A stretch of DNA of 64,000 nucleotides, from positions 872,950 to 936,949 of the forward strand of contig JAHQXD010000001.1 of the NCBI GenBank assembly GCA_019449655.1, in the 5' to 3' direction. Every line of letters begins with the position of its first letter. The first letter of the stretch is position 1. The notes beneath the pieces were generated by a model. The model did not search any database and had not been told where the DNA came from. It worked only from the letters and a program-made list of their open reading frames with translations. The DNA is from Ferrigenium straubiae (lineage in GTDB: Bacteria > Pseudomonadota > Gammaproteobacteria > Burkholderiales > Gallionellaceae). Shown in pieces: positions 8,263 to 18,024 of the stretch. The translations under genes and the position numbers were made by a program.

Positions 8263-8372
8263 TTCGTCCTGCCCTTTAAAATTTCGTTGATGAATCGTTT
8301 CTCCGGCGGCGATTATAACCCGACCCATCCGCTATAATCTGCGGCGAATTGCCACACTGCCTGTTTATCGAA

Positions 8373-10226
8373 ATGCCTGCCATCCGCCTGTTGCCCGACC
8401 TGCTCATCAATCAAATCGCCGCCGGCGAAGTGATCGAGCGCCCTGCGTCGGCGCTCAAGGAACTGCTGGAGAACAGCCTCGACGCGAATGCTTCCGACAT
8501 CGCGGTGCAGCTGGAAGGCGGCGGCGTCAAATTATTGCGGGTGCGCGACAACGGCAAGGGCATCGCCAGGGATGATCTGCCGCTGGCGCTGATGCGCCAC
8601 GCCACCAGCAAGATCGCGTCGCTGGATGATTTGCAGAAAGTTGCCAGCATGGGCTTTCGCGGCGAGGCCTTGGCGAGCATGGCGGCGGTGGCGCAACTCG
8701 CCCTGACCAGCCGCACCGCAGCCGACGCCCATGGCTGGAAGGTCGAGGCGATCGACGGCCGGCTCAGCCCCCCCGTTCCGGCCAGCCAGTCGCAAGGCAC
8801 CACGGTGGAGTTGCGCGAGTTGTATTTCAACACGCCGGCGCGGCGCAAGTTCCTGAAGTCCGAGTCCACCGAATTCGCCCACTGCGAAGAAACCTTCAAG
8901 CGCATCGCGCTGTCGCGTCCCGATGTCGCGTTCTCGCTGCAACACAACGGCAAGACCGTCTGGCAACTGCCCGCGCAGCCGCCTGCCGCACGCATCTCCA
9001 CGATCCTCGGCGAGGAGTTCGGTCACGCCGCCGTGCCGGTGGAGCGGCAAACCGCAAACCTGGCGCTGCAGGGACTCGCCGCGCTGCCCGCCTATTCGCG
9101 CGGCTCGCGCGACGCGCAATACTTCTTCGTCAACGGCCGCTTCGTACGCGACAAGGTCGCGAGCCACGCGCTGCGCCAGGCCTACCAGGACATCCTGCAC
9201 CACCAGCGCCACGCGGCCTTCGTGCTGTTCCTCGACCTGCCGCCGGAGCAGGTGGACGTGAACGTGCACCCGGCCAAGAGCGAGGTGCGCTTCCGCGAAA
9301 GCCAGGGCGTGCACCAGTTCATCTTCCATGCCTTGCAGGAGGCGCTGAGCGCGCCGATGGCAGAAAATACGGCAGCATCAACCCCCGCCCAAACCAACCC
9401 CTCTCCCCTCGGGGGAGAGGGCTGGGGAGAGGGGGCGAAGCAATCACGCCCGACCTATCAGCAACCCATGTCGTTCAGTGCCGCACAATCTCAGGCAGCC
9501 TATAAACTTTGGGAAGAAGCTGCCGTGGTGCGCAATCAGGAAGCCGGCAACGTAGGATGGGTTGAGCGTAGCGATACCCATCAACCCTCATCGCAAGCAA
9601 ACGATGGGTATCGCTACGCTCAACCCATTCTGCAACAGACTGAGCACCCCCTCGGCTACGCCCTCGCCCAACTCTCCGGCATCTACATCCTCGCGCAGAA
9701 TGCGCATGGCCTCGTGGTCGTGGACATGCACGCGGCGCACGAGCGCATCGTGTACGAGCGCCTCAAGGCCGCGCTGGACGAGAAGCAGATCGCCGCGCAG
9801 CCGCTGCTGATCCCGGTGAGCTTCTATGCCGAGCCGCTGGATGTCGCGACGGTGGAAGCCGAACAGGATGTGCTGAAGACACTAGGCTTCGACCTCGCTC
9901 CGCTCTCCCCCACACAGCTCGCGGTGCGCGCGATACCCGCGATGCTGAGGCAGGACGAGGCCGAGACGGTGGCATTCGAGGTGCTGCACGAACTGCGCGA
10001 GTTCGGCGCTTCGCGCGCGCTCACCGAGCGCCGCAATGAACTGCTCGCCACCCTCGCCTGCCACGCCGCAGTACGCGCCAACCGCATCCTCAGTATTACC
10101 GAAATGAACGTGCTGCTGCGCGAGATGGAACAGACCGAACGCGCCGGACAGTGCAACCACGGCAGGCCGACCTGGTTCCAGTTGAGCCTAGGCGATCTCG
10201 ACAGGATGTTCATGCGGGGAAAATGA
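8373..10226 (+). CDS. mutL: DNA mismatch repair protein MutL (endonuclease type)
   Basis: Couples mismatch recognition by MutS to strand removal. The N-terminal GHKL ATPase has NQIAAGEV, ELLENSLDA, RDNGKGI and SMGFRGEAL; the transducer contains YFNTPARRKF. The C-terminal dimer domain has DMHAAHERIVYE, which fits the latent-endonuclease pattern DQHA(X)2E(X)4E except for Met at the Gln position, plus ACHAAVRAN and CNHGRPTW for metal binding. This implies MutH-independent repair, as usual in betaproteobacteria. ATG 8373 (617 residues) matches the family start MPAIRLLP; the frame also extends to a TTG at 8349. The linker carries two repeat insertions (9398-9436 and 9557-9628). Confidence 0.97.
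   Translation: MPAIRLLPDLLINQIAAGEVIERPASALKELLENSLDANASDIAVQLEGGGVKLLRVRDNGKGIARDDLPLALMRHATSKIASLDDLQKVASMGFRGEALASMAAVAQLALTSRTAADAHGWKVEAIDGRLSPPVPASQSQGTTVELRELYFNTPARRKFLKSESTEFAHCEETFKRIALSRPDVAFSLQHNGKTVWQLPAQPPAARISTILGEEFGHAAVPVERQTANLALQGLAALPAYSRGSRDAQYFFVNGRFVRDKVASHALRQAYQDILHHQRHAAFVLFLDLPPEQVDVNVHPAKSEVRFRESQGVHQFIFHALQEALSAPMAENTAASTPAQTNPSPLGGEGWGEGAKQSRPTYQQPMSFSAAQSQAAYKLWEEAAVVRNQEAGNVGWVERSDTHQPSSQANDGYRYAQPILQQTEHPLGYALAQLSGIYILAQNAHGLVVVDMHAAHERIVYERLKAALDEKQIAAQPLLIPVSFYAEPLDVATVEAEQDVLKTLGFDLAPLSPTQLAVRAIPAMLRQDEAETVAFEVLHELREFGASRALTERRNELLATLACHAAVRANRILSITEMNVLLREMEQTERAGQCNHGRPTWFQLSLGDLDRMFMRGK
9398..9436. repeat. Palindromic CTCTCCC repeat in the MutL linker
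   Basis: CCCTCTCCCCTCGGGGGAGA and the following G-rich half form a hairpin read in frame as PSPLGGEGWGEG, the hallmark peptide of this dispersed repeat. It sits in the disordered linker between the ATPase and dimerization domains. Confidence 0.8.
9557..9628. repeat. Perfect 25-bp inverted repeat in the MutL linker
   Basis: Arms 9557-9581 and 9604-9628 are exact complements (each begins ATGGGT and ends ACCCAT) around a 22-base spacer. Read in frame it gives GWVERSDTHQP and GYRYAQPI, the common protein reading of a dispersed 'gtaggatgggttgagc' repeat. Partial copies are seen near 24390-24412 and 52752-52783. Confidence 0.8.
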
Positions 10227-10286
10227 CTTGGTTAAAATAGATTCAGCTTATTTAGACTGTTGGCAGCTAACTTGAAGGATCAAAAA

Positions 10287-10751
10287 ATGAACAATGACAA
10301 TGGAAGCAAGTTTTTTGAAGATATTCAGCCAAACCTTATCAATCTCAAGAAATATTTGCAGAGCATCAATGATAATCTCACTCATGATGGAATTGAGCTA
10401 TTTTCAAGAGGGAAAGGACACGGTTCGTTATCAATGCAATTTCAGAAAAACCCATCAGGAACCGGAGGGTTGCCGTTAATCGAGGGATTCATTATCGAGT
10501 CGATCGAGATTGTAGAAAAACTAGGTGAATATCGCTCTCGTTCGACACTATCTTTGGAGCACGGTAAAGCGCAAAGGAAAGCCGAACGACGGGACACATG
10601 GATACTTTGGTTCCAAAAATTGGTTCGGTGGACACTAGGAACAATTGTCGCTGTCGTGCTTTATTCTGTAGCTATCTTGGCATCAGAAAAGTGTGACTTT
10701 ATAAAAATTCCAATTAAAGATTGGTTCCATCAAGGCATAAGCGAAAAATAA
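10287..10751 (+). CDS. Hypothetical protein with one membrane segment
   Basis: 154 residues from ATG 10287, chosen because AAGGA lies just upstream; the frame continues up to 10260. The N-terminal two thirds are soluble and charged. A single membrane segment (LGTIVAVVLYSVAILA) lies near residues 116-132, followed by a short tail. Codon use is AT-richer than in the flanking mutL and transporter genes, which suggests recent acquisition. Family not recognised. Confidence 0.6.
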   Translation: MNNDNGSKFFEDIQPNLINLKKYLQSINDNLTHDGIELFSRGKGHGSLSMQFQKNPSGTGGLPLIEGFIIESIEIVEKLGEYRSRSTLSLEHGKAQRKAERRDTWILWFQKLVRWTLGTIVAVVLYSVAILASEKCDFIKIPIKDWFHQGISEK

Positions 10752-10758
10752 CAATGGA

Positions 10759-12177
10759 GTGCCGCTAGTTAAAATTGCTGATGAACTGATAGTGAAACAC
10801 CCAGCCACCACGCGCATCGCCTTCGCCTCCTTCATCGGCACCGCCATCGAGTTCTACGATTTCTACATCTACGGCCTCGCGGTGGCGATGGTGATCGGGC
10901 CGGTGTTCTTCCCAAGCGGCGATCCGGCGGCGCAGGCGCTGAACGCCTTCCTCACCTTCGGCATCGCGTTCCTCGCGCGGCCCTTCGGCGCGCTGCTGTT
11001 CGGGCATTTCGGCGACCGCATCGGGCGCAAGACCACCTTGGTCGCCTCGCTGCTGGTGATGGGCATCTCCACAACGCTGATCGGCGTGCTGCCGAGCTAC
11101 GAGATGGTGGGCTGGGCCGCACCCGCGCTGCTGTGCCTGCTGCGCTTCGGCCAGGGCATCGGCCTCGGCGGGGAATGGGGCGGCGCGGCCTTGCTAGCGG
11201 CGGAATATGCGCCCAAGGGCAGGCGCGGCTGGTTCGGCATGTTTCCGCAGCTCGGGCCGCCCGTCGGCTTCCTGTTTGCGGTCGGCGGCTTCCTGCTGTT
11301 GTCGAGCCTGCTCGACGATGCCGAGTTCCGCACCTGGGGCTGGCGCATCCCCTTCCTCGCGAGCGCGGCGCTGGTGATGGTCGGCCTGTACGTGCGGCTC
11401 AGGCTCGCGGAGACGCCGGTGTTTCTCAAGTCCATCCAGGCCGTTCGCCCTGATGAAACTACTAGCCATTCGACTAGGCTGCCAAAAAACGCCAGCCAAG
11501 TCGCTGGTTATGAGCTTGTCGAAGGGCAAGTCGTTCATGGTTCGACAGGCTCACCACGAACGGAATATAAAAAACTGCCGCTGGTGGAATTGTTCAGGAA
11601 TCATGCCCTGCCCCTGCTGCTGGGCGCGCTGGCGATGGTGGTGTGCTACGCGCTGTTCTACATCTCCACGGTGTTTTCGCTGAGCTACGGCGTCGCGACG
11701 CTCGGCATCCCGCGCGCGCAGTTCCTTTCCATGCTGTGCGTGGCCGTCGTGTTCATGGCGGCCGCGACGCCGCTTGCCGCGATCGCGGGCGACCGCTATG
11801 GCCGCCGCCCGGTGCTGCTCGTCGCGGGCGGCGCGGCGCTGCTCTCCGGCTTCCTGATGGAGCCGATGCTCTCAAGCGGCTCGCCCATGCTCATCACCGC
11901 CTTCCTCTCCATCGAGTTGTTCCTGATGGGCGCGACTTTCGCGCCGATGGGCGCGCTGCTGCCGGAGCTGTTCCCGACCGCGGTGCGCTACACCGGCGCA
12001 GGCGCGGCCTACAACCTCGGCGGCATCCTCGGCGCCTCGCTCGCGCCCTACCTCGCCCAGCAGCTGGTGCTGCACGGCGGCCTCGCCTGGGTGGGCTATT
12101 ATGTCTCCGCCGCGGCGGCGATCAGTTTGCTGGCGGTGTTCCTGATGCGCGAGACACGCGACCGGGAGTTGGCGTGA
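10759..12177 (+). CDS. MFS transporter, metabolite:H+ symporter (MHS/ProP-like) family
   Basis: 472 residues with 12 predicted membrane segments. The family signature is visible: GTAIEFYDFYIYG in TM1, GHFGDRIGRKTTL in the loop 2-3 motif, and GLGGEWGGAALLAAEYAP in TM4-5. Relatives import compatible solutes, shikimate, alpha-ketoglutarate or other organic acids; the substrate cannot be told from sequence. The central cytoplasmic loop is lengthened by about 35 residues encoded by a dispersed repeat (11464-11580). GTG 10759 is the first start and lacks a good ribosome site; GTG 10792 is an alternative. Confidence 0.85.
   Translation: MPLVKIADELIVKHPATTRIAFASFIGTAIEFYDFYIYGLAVAMVIGPVFFPSGDPAAQALNAFLTFGIAFLARPFGALLFGHFGDRIGRKTTLVASLLVMGISTTLIGVLPSYEMVGWAAPALLCLLRFGQGIGLGGEWGGAALLAAEYAPKGRRGWFGMFPQLGPPVGFLFAVGGFLLLSSLLDDAEFRTWGWRIPFLASAALVMVGLYVRLRLAETPVFLKSIQAVRPDETTSHSTRLPKNASQVAGYELVEGQVVHGSTGSPRTEYKKLPLVELFRNHALPLLLGALAMVVCYALFYISTVFSLSYGVATLGIPRAQFLSMLCVAVVFMAAATPLAAIAGDRYGRRPVLLVAGGAALLSGFLMEPMLSSGSPMLITAFLSIELFLMGATFAPMGALLPELFPTAVRYTGAGAAYNLGGILGASLAPYLAQQLVLHGGLAWVGYYVSAAAAISLLAVFLMRETRDRELA
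11464..11511. repeat. Dispersed ~45-bp repeat, copy 1, inside the MFS gene
   Basis: Contains CGACTAGGCTGCCAAAA followed by CGCCAGCCAAGTCGCTGG. Near-identical copies are at 20856-20910 and 24332-24390. It is followed by a second element with GGTTCGACAGGCTCACC, another widespread repeat. Both are read through in frame in the transporter loop. Confidence 0.7.
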
Positions 12178-12196
12178 ACCTGAAAAAAACCCTCTC

Positions 12197-12266
12197 ACCA
12201 CGAAGCACACGAAGATCACGAAGTTTATTTCGGTATGTTCTTCGTGCCCTTCGTGCTCTTCGTGGT
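12197..12266. repeat. 'CCACGAAG' inverted dispersed repeat upstream of miaA
   Basis: CACCACGAAGCACACGAAGA on the left and CTTCGTGCTCTTCGTGG on the right form a long imperfect hairpin around TTTATTTCGG. It adds a spurious hydrophobic extension ([11 protein letters not shown]) to the miaA frame. It may also end transcription of the preceding transporter. Confidence 0.75.
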
Positions 12267-12279
12267 TAAATCAGGTTTT

Positions 12280-13314
12280 ATGAATATCCTCCCCCCCGCC
12301 ATCTTCCTCATGGGCCCCACCGCGAGCGGCAAGACCGGCGTCGCGGTGGAGCTCGTGCAGCGCCTGCCGGTAGAACTCATCAGCGTGGATTCGGCTCTGG
12401 TGTACCGCGACATGGACATCGGCACCGCCAAGCCGGACGCCGCGACCCTCGCGCGCGCACCGCATCACCTCATCGACATCATAGACCCGACCGAGGCCTA
12501 TTCCGCCGCCGCATTCCGCCACGACGCACTGCGCCTGATGGCGGACATCACTGCAAGAGGAAAAATCCCGCTGCTGGTCGGTGGCACCATGCTCTACTTC
12601 AAGGCGCTGCGCGAGGGGCTGAGCGACCTGCCACAGGCCGACCCGGAGATACGCGCCGAACTCGACGCCGAGATCGCGCAACACGGTATCCAGCATTTGC
12701 ACAGCCAACTCGCCGAGGTGGATGCGGAGACCGCCGCGCGCCTCGCGCCCAACGACACGCAGCGCATCCAGCGTGCCATGGAAATCTACCGCATCACGGG
12801 GCAGCCGATGTCCGCGTTAATCAAAAAGCCCTTCACTTCTGCCCCCTCTCCCGTTGACGGGAGAGGGTTGGGGAGAGGGCAAGATGCCGCACATTTCCCT
12901 CTCCCCCAGCCCCTCTCCCACAAGTGTGAGAGGGGAGAAGGCGAACTGCCCTACCGCATCCTCTCCATCGCCCTCGTTCCCTCCGACCGTGCGCAACTCC
13001 ACGCGCGTATCGCCACGCGCTTCAAGGCCATGCTCGAACAGGGGCTGGTGGATGAGCTGCGCGCGCTGCGCGAAAAATACCCGCTGCACCCCGACCTGCC
13101 CTCGATGCGTTGCGTCGGTTACCGCCAGGCCTGGCAATATCTCGAAGGCGAGATCAACGAAACGCAACTACAGGAAACCGGCATCGCCGCCACGCGCCAG
13201 CTCGCGAAGCGCCAACTCACCTGGCTACGCTCGATGCCGGGCAACATCGAAGTGGATTGCCTTGCGCCGGACCTGGCGCAGACGGTGCTCGATACCCTTG
13301 GCGGAAGTATTTAA
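12280..13314 (+). CDS. miaA: tRNA dimethylallyltransferase MiaA
   Basis: Transfers the dimethylallyl group to A37 of tRNAs that read codons starting with U. Visible features: P-loop GPTASGKTG near residue 11, [52 protein letters not shown], and the C-terminal [17 protein letters not shown] 12280 (MNILPP) is the family-like start; the 15 residues before it in the open frame come from the repeat at 12197-12266. At 344 residues it is longer than the usual 300-315 because about 32 residues near position 190-220 are encoded by a double palindromic repeat. Confidence 0.96.
   Translation: MNILPPAIFLMGPTASGKTGVAVELVQRLPVELISVDSALVYRDMDIGTAKPDAATLARAPHHLIDIIDPTEAYSAAAFRHDALRLMADITARGKIPLLVGGTMLYFKALREGLSDLPQADPEIRAELDAEIAQHGIQHLHSQLAEVDAETAARLAPNDTQRIQRAMEIYRITGQPMSALIKKPFTSAPSPVDGRGLGRGQDAAHFPLPQPLSHKCERGEGELPYRILSIALVPSDRAQLHARIATRFKAMLEQGLVDELRALREKYPLHPDLPSMRCVGYRQAWQYLEGEINETQLQETGIAATRQLAKRQLTWLRSMPGNIEVDCLAPDLAQTVLDTLGGSI
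12843..12937. repeat. Double palindromic CTCTCCC repeat inside miaA
   Basis: Two hairpins in tandem, CCCTCTCCCGTTGACGGGAG and CCCCTCTCCCACAAGTGTGA each followed by their G-rich half, read in frame as [13 protein letters not shown] and [16 protein letters not shown]. The insertion falls in a surface region between conserved blocks. Confidence 0.75.
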
Positions 13315-13392
13315 GCCTGTTATTCGGCAAACCACTGTGTTAGCATTCGCTAATATTCAAGTTGCCCCTCAACCAATGCAAGGAGACCCGTC

Positions 13393-13779
13393 ATGACCAT
13401 CAACTTCAAACGCGAAATTTCCACAACCATGGATCAAGCCATCGAGCGCATCACCAAGGCGCTGGGCGCCGAGGGCTTCGGCATCCTGACGCGCATCGAC
13501 ATGCACAGCAAGATCAAGGAGAGAACCGGCAAGGACCTCATCCCCACGGTGATCCTCGGCGCGTGCAACCCGATGCTGGCCTATGAGGCCTACACCGCGA
13601 ACAGCGACGTGGCGAGCCTGCTGCCCTGCAACGCGGTGGTCCGCGAAGTCGCGCCGGGAAGGATTTCGCTGGAGCTCGCCAAGCCGACCGCGATGATGCA
13701 GATTCTCGGCGATGCGGGGCTAGCAAAGCTGGCGCAGGAGGCCGACACAAAGATCGAACGCGCGCTGGCGAATGCCTAG
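13393..13779 (+). CDS. DUF302 domain protein
   Basis: 128 residues with the DUF302 pattern: FKREISTTMDQAIERITKAL, then FGILTRIDMHSKIKE, VILGACNPMLAYEAY and LLPCNAVVRE. DUF302 proteins are small alpha/beta proteins, often near redox or stress genes, without an established reaction. AAGGAGA lies just before the ATG. The gene stands alone between miaA and ugd. Confidence 0.85.
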   Translation: MTINFKREISTTMDQAIERITKALGAEGFGILTRIDMHSKIKERTGKDLIPTVILGACNPMLAYEAYTANSDVASLLPCNAVVREVAPGRISLELAKPTAMMQILGDAGLAKLAQEADTKIERALANA

Positions 13780-13847
13780 GCGGCTGACGGCACCGCTCTT
13801 CTGCGGCATAATGCGCGCCATATTTTTAGGACGCTAACGTTCAATCC

Positions 13848-15014
13848 ATGAAAATTGCCATCGCCGGTACCGGATATGTAGGCCTGTCCAACGCCATCCT
13901 GCTTTCCCAGCACAATGAGGTGGTTGCGATCGACATCGTCCCTGAAAAGGTCGAGATGCTCAACCGCAAGCAGTCGCCCATCGAAGATGCCGAGATCGAG
14001 GATTACCTGCAGCACAAGGCCCTCAACTTCAGGGCCACGCTCGACAAGCGCGAAGCCTACACCGGGGCGGACTACGTCATCATCGCCACCCCGACCGACT
14101 ACGACCCGGAGACCAACTACTTCAACACCCGCTCGATCGAGTCGGTCATCCAGGACGTCCTGAGCATCAACCCGCAGGCGGTGATGGTCATCAAGTCCAC
14201 CATTCCCGTGGGCTACACCGTCAAGACCCGCACGAAATTCAACTGCGACAACCTGATTTTCTCTCCGGAGTTTTTGCGCGAAGGCCGCGCACTGTACGAC
14301 AACCTGCACCCCTCGCGGATTGTCGTAGGTGAACGCTCAAAGCGTGCCGAAATCTTTGCCGGCCTGCTCAAGCAGGGCGCGATCAAGCAGGACATCCCCA
14401 CCCTGTTCACCGACTCGACCGAGGCCGAGGCGGTCAAGCTCTTCGCCAACACCTACCTCGCCATGCGCGTGGCCTACTTCAACGAGCTCGACACTTATGC
14501 GGCTACCCATGGGCTCGATACAAAGCAGATCATCCAGGGGGTCAGCCTCGATCCGCGCATCGGAGGCCACTACAACAATCCGTCGTTCGGTTACGGCGGC
14601 TATTGCCTGCCCAAGGACACGAAGCAGTTGCTCGCCAACTACCAGGATGTCCCGCAAAACCTGATCCACGCCATCGTCGAATCCAACACGACACGCAAGG
14701 ACTTCATTGCGGAAAGCATCGTCAGGCGCAACCCCAAGATCGTCGGCATCCACCGCCTGGTCATGAAGAGCGGGTCGGACAATTTCCGCTCTTCCAGCAT
14801 CCAGGGCATCATGAAGCGCATCAAGGCGAGGGGGATCGAGGTCATCGTTTATGAACCCGCGCTCAAGGAGCCGGAGTTTTTCCGCTCCAGGGTGGTGAAC
14901 GACTTGGCTCAATTCAAGAAGGAATCCGACGTCATCGTCGCGAACCGCATTACCGACGACATCCTGGATGTGGCTGACAAGGTTTACAGCCGCGATTTGT
15001 TCGGCAAGGACTAA
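13848..15014 (+). CDS. ugd: UDP-glucose 6-dehydrogenase
   Basis: Oxidizes UDP-glucose to UDP-glucuronate with 2 NAD+. The Rossmann motif is GTGYVGL at residues 7-13; the middle has STIPVGYT and the FSPEFLREG block; the catalytic Cys is in [13 protein letters not shown] near residue 250. The length of 388 fits the short E. coli-type enzyme. The product feeds the arn enzymes encoded at 20-28 kb on the other strand, and possibly capsule synthesis. Confidence 0.95.
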   Translation: MKIAIAGTGYVGLSNAILLSQHNEVVAIDIVPEKVEMLNRKQSPIEDAEIEDYLQHKALNFRATLDKREAYTGADYVIIATPTDYDPETNYFNTRSIESVIQDVLSINPQAVMVIKSTIPVGYTVKTRTKFNCDNLIFSPEFLREGRALYDNLHPSRIVVGERSKRAEIFAGLLKQGAIKQDIPTLFTDSTEAEAVKLFANTYLAMRVAYFNELDTYAATHGLDTKQIIQGVSLDPRIGGHYNNPSFGYGGYCLPKDTKQLLANYQDVPQNLIHAIVESNTTRKDFIAESIVRRNPKIVGIHRLVMKSGSDNFRSSSIQGIMKRIKARGIEVIVYEPALKEPEFFRSRVVNDLAQFKKESDVIVANRITDDILDVADKVYSRDLFGKD

Positions 15015-15135
15015 GGCGCGCCTAGCCCGCATATTTCATCGCCCTTCGTGTAATTCAACGAAAAGCCTCATGAATATTGGGGTACGCACCCATGACGCAA
15101 AATACAATGGGTATCGCAGCCAGAATGAATGCCAA

Positions 15136-15206
15136 TGAAACGCAGGAGCGCAACTTGTTTGCGCGATAAGGTTTCGGGCAAAGCGCCCGGCAAGCCGGGC
15201 TCCTGC
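15136..15206. repeat. Dispersed 'GGAGCGCAACTTGTT' repeat copy
   Basis: CAGGAGCGCAACTTGTTTGC with a distal CCGGGCTCCTGC half. It shares its core with the perfect inverted repeat at 28887-28955 and lies in the gap between ugd and the HD-GYP gene. Confidence 0.6.
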
Positions 15207-15231
15207 ATTGAATGCCGCTGAAATATCCGGG

Positions 15232-18024
15232 CTATGGGAAGCGGTAACCCCCCTCGTGGAACAGAGCCAGGCACGCACCCACCACCTGCGGGTCGAAATG
15301 GATGCCGCGTTGCCCGGTGATCTCCTCAAGCGCAGCATCGACACCCCACCCGGGGCGATAGGGGCGGTGCGATGACATCGACTCGACCACGTCCGCCACG
15401 CTCAGGATGCGCGCCTCAAACAGGATGGCCTCGCCCTTGAGCCCCTGGGGATAGCCTGAACCGTCGAGCCGCTCATGGTGTTGCTGTACCATTTGCGCTA
15501 TCGGCCAAGGGAAATTGATGCCCTGCAAAATATCATAGCCCGCCTGGGGATGTGCCTCGATCAGGCTACGCTCGATGTCGCTGATCTTGCCGGGTTTGCT
15601 GAGGATTTCCGCCGGAATCCGGATTTTCCCCAAGTCATGCAATACCCCGGCAAGATGGATGCCGTGTACCTGCTCGTCGGACAGCCCCATTTGCCTGGCA
15701 ATCGCCGCCGCGAGATCGGCCACCCTGGCCTGATGGCCTGCGGTGTAAGGGTCGCGCATTTCCACGATGGTGGCGATTGCATGCACCGTATCCTCCAGGT
15801 TGCTCTGCAGTTGCTCCACTTGCCGCCGGTTCTGTTCCAGCGCAAGGTCGCGCTCCTGGCGGATATGCAGAGTGCGCACGCCGAACGCCATATCCCCTGC
15901 CATCTCTTCCAGCAGCTCGACTTCGGCGTGACTGAAGGCATTTATCTCATCGGCATATACGGTAAGTGCACCGAATACCTCGCCGTTGGCCAGCGGCAGC
16001 GCGATGCTGGCGACATAACCGTGCTGGAGCGCCGCCTCGCGCCACGGCAGGTGGCGCGGGTCATTGGCGAAGTCCTGGCATAACTGTGTGGTGCCGCTGC
16101 GGATGGCGCGCCCGGTCGGCCCCATGCCGCGCTCGGTCTCCGCCCAGGTAACGTTTATGTTGTCCAGATAGCCCTCGACATGACCGGCGCTCGCCATGAT
16201 TTTTACGGACTTGTTTTCATCGTGTTGCACATAGCCCACCCAGGCCATCCGGTAGCCGTGCTGTTCGACGATGGAGCGGCAGATCGACTGCAGCAATTCC
16301 GTTTCGTCGTCCGCATGAACCAGGCTCCGGTTTACCGCACTCAGCGCGGACAGGGCGCGATTGGCATGATTGAGCGCGATTTCCGCCTTCTTGCGCTCGG
16401 TGATGTTGTCGCTCACGATGACGATTTCGCCCTGTGCCGGAGAATAGACGGAGAACGAGAACCACCTGTCCAGGGCGGCCAGGTGGTGCTCCCAGCGGGC
16501 GGGCTCCCTGGTGCGCGCCACCCGGCCAAAAACTTCGAGCGACTCCGGGTTGTCGCGGCCGTAGCCGGGAATAACCTCGCTGATCCTCCGCCCCTCCACC
16601 TCTTGCAGGCCGGTTATCTTTTCGAAACCCGGGTTGACCCTGAGGTATTCGATATCGACCGGAGTCTCGCCCTCGAAGATCACGCGGCAGTGGGCGATGC
16701 CGTTCAGCGTGTTCTCGAACAGCGAGCGGTAGGTCTCCTCGCTCTCGCGCAGCGCCCGCTCGGCCTGCCTGCGCTCGGTGATGTCCCGGGCTGCGGCGAG
16801 AATCAGCCGGTGGCCCCCCGATTCGATGAGGCGCGCACTGACTTCGATGGGTATGACCGGGCCGCCCTTGCAGCGGTGCGCGGATTCAAAAACACAGTGT
16901 CCTTTTTCCAGCAACTCCTTGAACCGGATATCGAGAAGTTGCCCGTATTCCGGCGTATCGAGGACATGCAGGTTCATGCCCATCAATTCGTCCATGGTGT
17001 AGCCGCGCGACTTCCAGGCGGCCTCGTTCAGGTAAATGAAGTTCCCGTCGAAATCGCTCACGAAGATCGAATCATTGGCGCCATCCAGGAACTGCGCTCT
17101 CAGCCGCAGTTCCTGCTCCGCCAGCCTGCGCTCGGTGACGTCCATCAGGTAGCCGAGATAACCGATGAAATTCCCGTCGCTGTCGTAACGCGGGCAGCCG
17201 TCATCGCGCATCCAGCGGTACTCGCCGTCATGCCGGCGCATGCGGTATTCCATGCTGAACGGCTCGCGCCGTTCGAAGGCCGAGAGATATACATCCAGGC
17301 AGTGCTGGATATCGTCCGGGTGCACGCCCTCTGTCCAGCCGTTGCCCAGCTCCTGTCCCAGCGTGCGCCCGGTGAATTCCAGCCAGGGCCGGTTAAAATA
17401 GTTGCACAGATGGTCGGTACCGGAAGCCCAGATCAGCGCCGGGGCAGAGTCGGCCAGCGTGCGGTAGTTCTGCTCGTTTTCGCGCAACATTTTTTCGGCG
17501 CGGCGGCTATCGGTGACGTCATCCAGGATGTGCACCGAATAGAGATAAGCGCCATGCTCATCATTGACTGGAAAGGCTCGCGAGCGGTAGGTTGTATCAC
17601 CGACGGCCACTTCCTCCTCTTCTTCCGTTGTGGCTTTTTTCATCGCGCGCAGGCAGCAGGACAATGGCCCATCGCTCCTGGGGAAGATTTCGTAGTATGG
17701 CCGACCGATGATTTCCCCAAACTTGAGCCCGGCGCATTGCTGGTAAGCCTTGTTGCAACGCAGGATGCGGTATTCCCCGTCGTGCATGAAGATGGGATCT
17801 TTCACCACGTCCAGCGCGTCCATCCATTCCTTGTGCGAGTGCTCGATTTTCTTGCGCGCATGTTCCAGGTCTTCGAGCATGAACAGCAGCGCGCTGCGGT
17901 TTTCTTCGAGCTCCAGCGTTGCGAGCCGGTGAGTTTCCTCGCGGTTTCCCAGCCTGGCCTGCAATTCGGCGATCGTCTGCCGCGCCGCCTGCAGTTCCTG
18001 CCGCAATTTTTCGGTGTCGCTCAT
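15232..18024 (-). CDS. Multi-PAS/GAF HD-GYP c-di-GMP phosphodiesterase
   Basis: 930 residues, no membrane segment. Order: N-terminal coiled coil (1-65), four PAS domains at roughly 70-180, 185-300, 305-425 and 425-550, a GAF domain at about 575-725, and an HD-GYP domain at 745-925 with HDLGKIRIPAEI, HPQAGYDI and HHERLDGSGYP. HD-GYP enzymes hydrolyse cyclic di-GMP; all signature residues are present, so it should be active. The ATG overlaps the stop of the heme-protein gene (ATGA), so the two are translationally coupled. It probably relays the signal sensed by that neighbour. Confidence 0.93.
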   Translation of the reverse strand: MSDTEKLRQELQAARQTIAELQARLGNREETHRLATLELEENRSALLFMLEDLEHARKKIEHSHKEWMDALDVVKDPIFMHDGEYRILRCNKAYQQCAGLKFGEIIGRPYYEIFPRSDGPLSCCLRAMKKATTEEEEEVAVGDTTYRSRAFPVNDEHGAYLYSVHILDDVTDSRRAEKMLRENEQNYRTLADSAPALIWASGTDHLCNYFNRPWLEFTGRTLGQELGNGWTEGVHPDDIQHCLDVYLSAFERREPFSMEYRMRRHDGEYRWMRDDGCPRYDSDGNFIGYLGYLMDVTERRLAEQELRLRAQFLDGANDSIFVSDFDGNFIYLNEAAWKSRGYTMDELMGMNLHVLDTPEYGQLLDIRFKELLEKGHCVFESAHRCKGGPVIPIEVSARLIESGGHRLILAAARDITERRQAERALRESEETYRSLFENTLNGIAHCRVIFEGETPVDIEYLRVNPGFEKITGLQEVEGRRISEVIPGYGRDNPESLEVFGRVARTREPARWEHHLAALDRWFSFSVYSPAQGEIVIVSDNITERKKAEIALNHANRALSALSAVNRSLVHADDETELLQSICRSIVEQHGYRMAWVGYVQHDENKSVKIMASAGHVEGYLDNINVTWAETERGMGPTGRAIRSGTTQLCQDFANDPRHLPWREAALQHGYVASIALPLANGEVFGALTVYADEINAFSHAEVELLEEMAGDMAFGVRTLHIRQERDLALEQNRRQVEQLQSNLEDTVHAIATIVEMRDPYTAGHQARVADLAAAIARQMGLSDEQVHGIHLAGVLHDLGKIRIPAEILSKPGKISDIERSLIEAHPQAGYDILQGINFPWPIAQMVQQHHERLDGSGYPQGLKGEAILFEARILSVADVVESMSSHRPYRPGWGVDAALEEITGQRGIHFDPQVVGACLALFHEGGYRFP

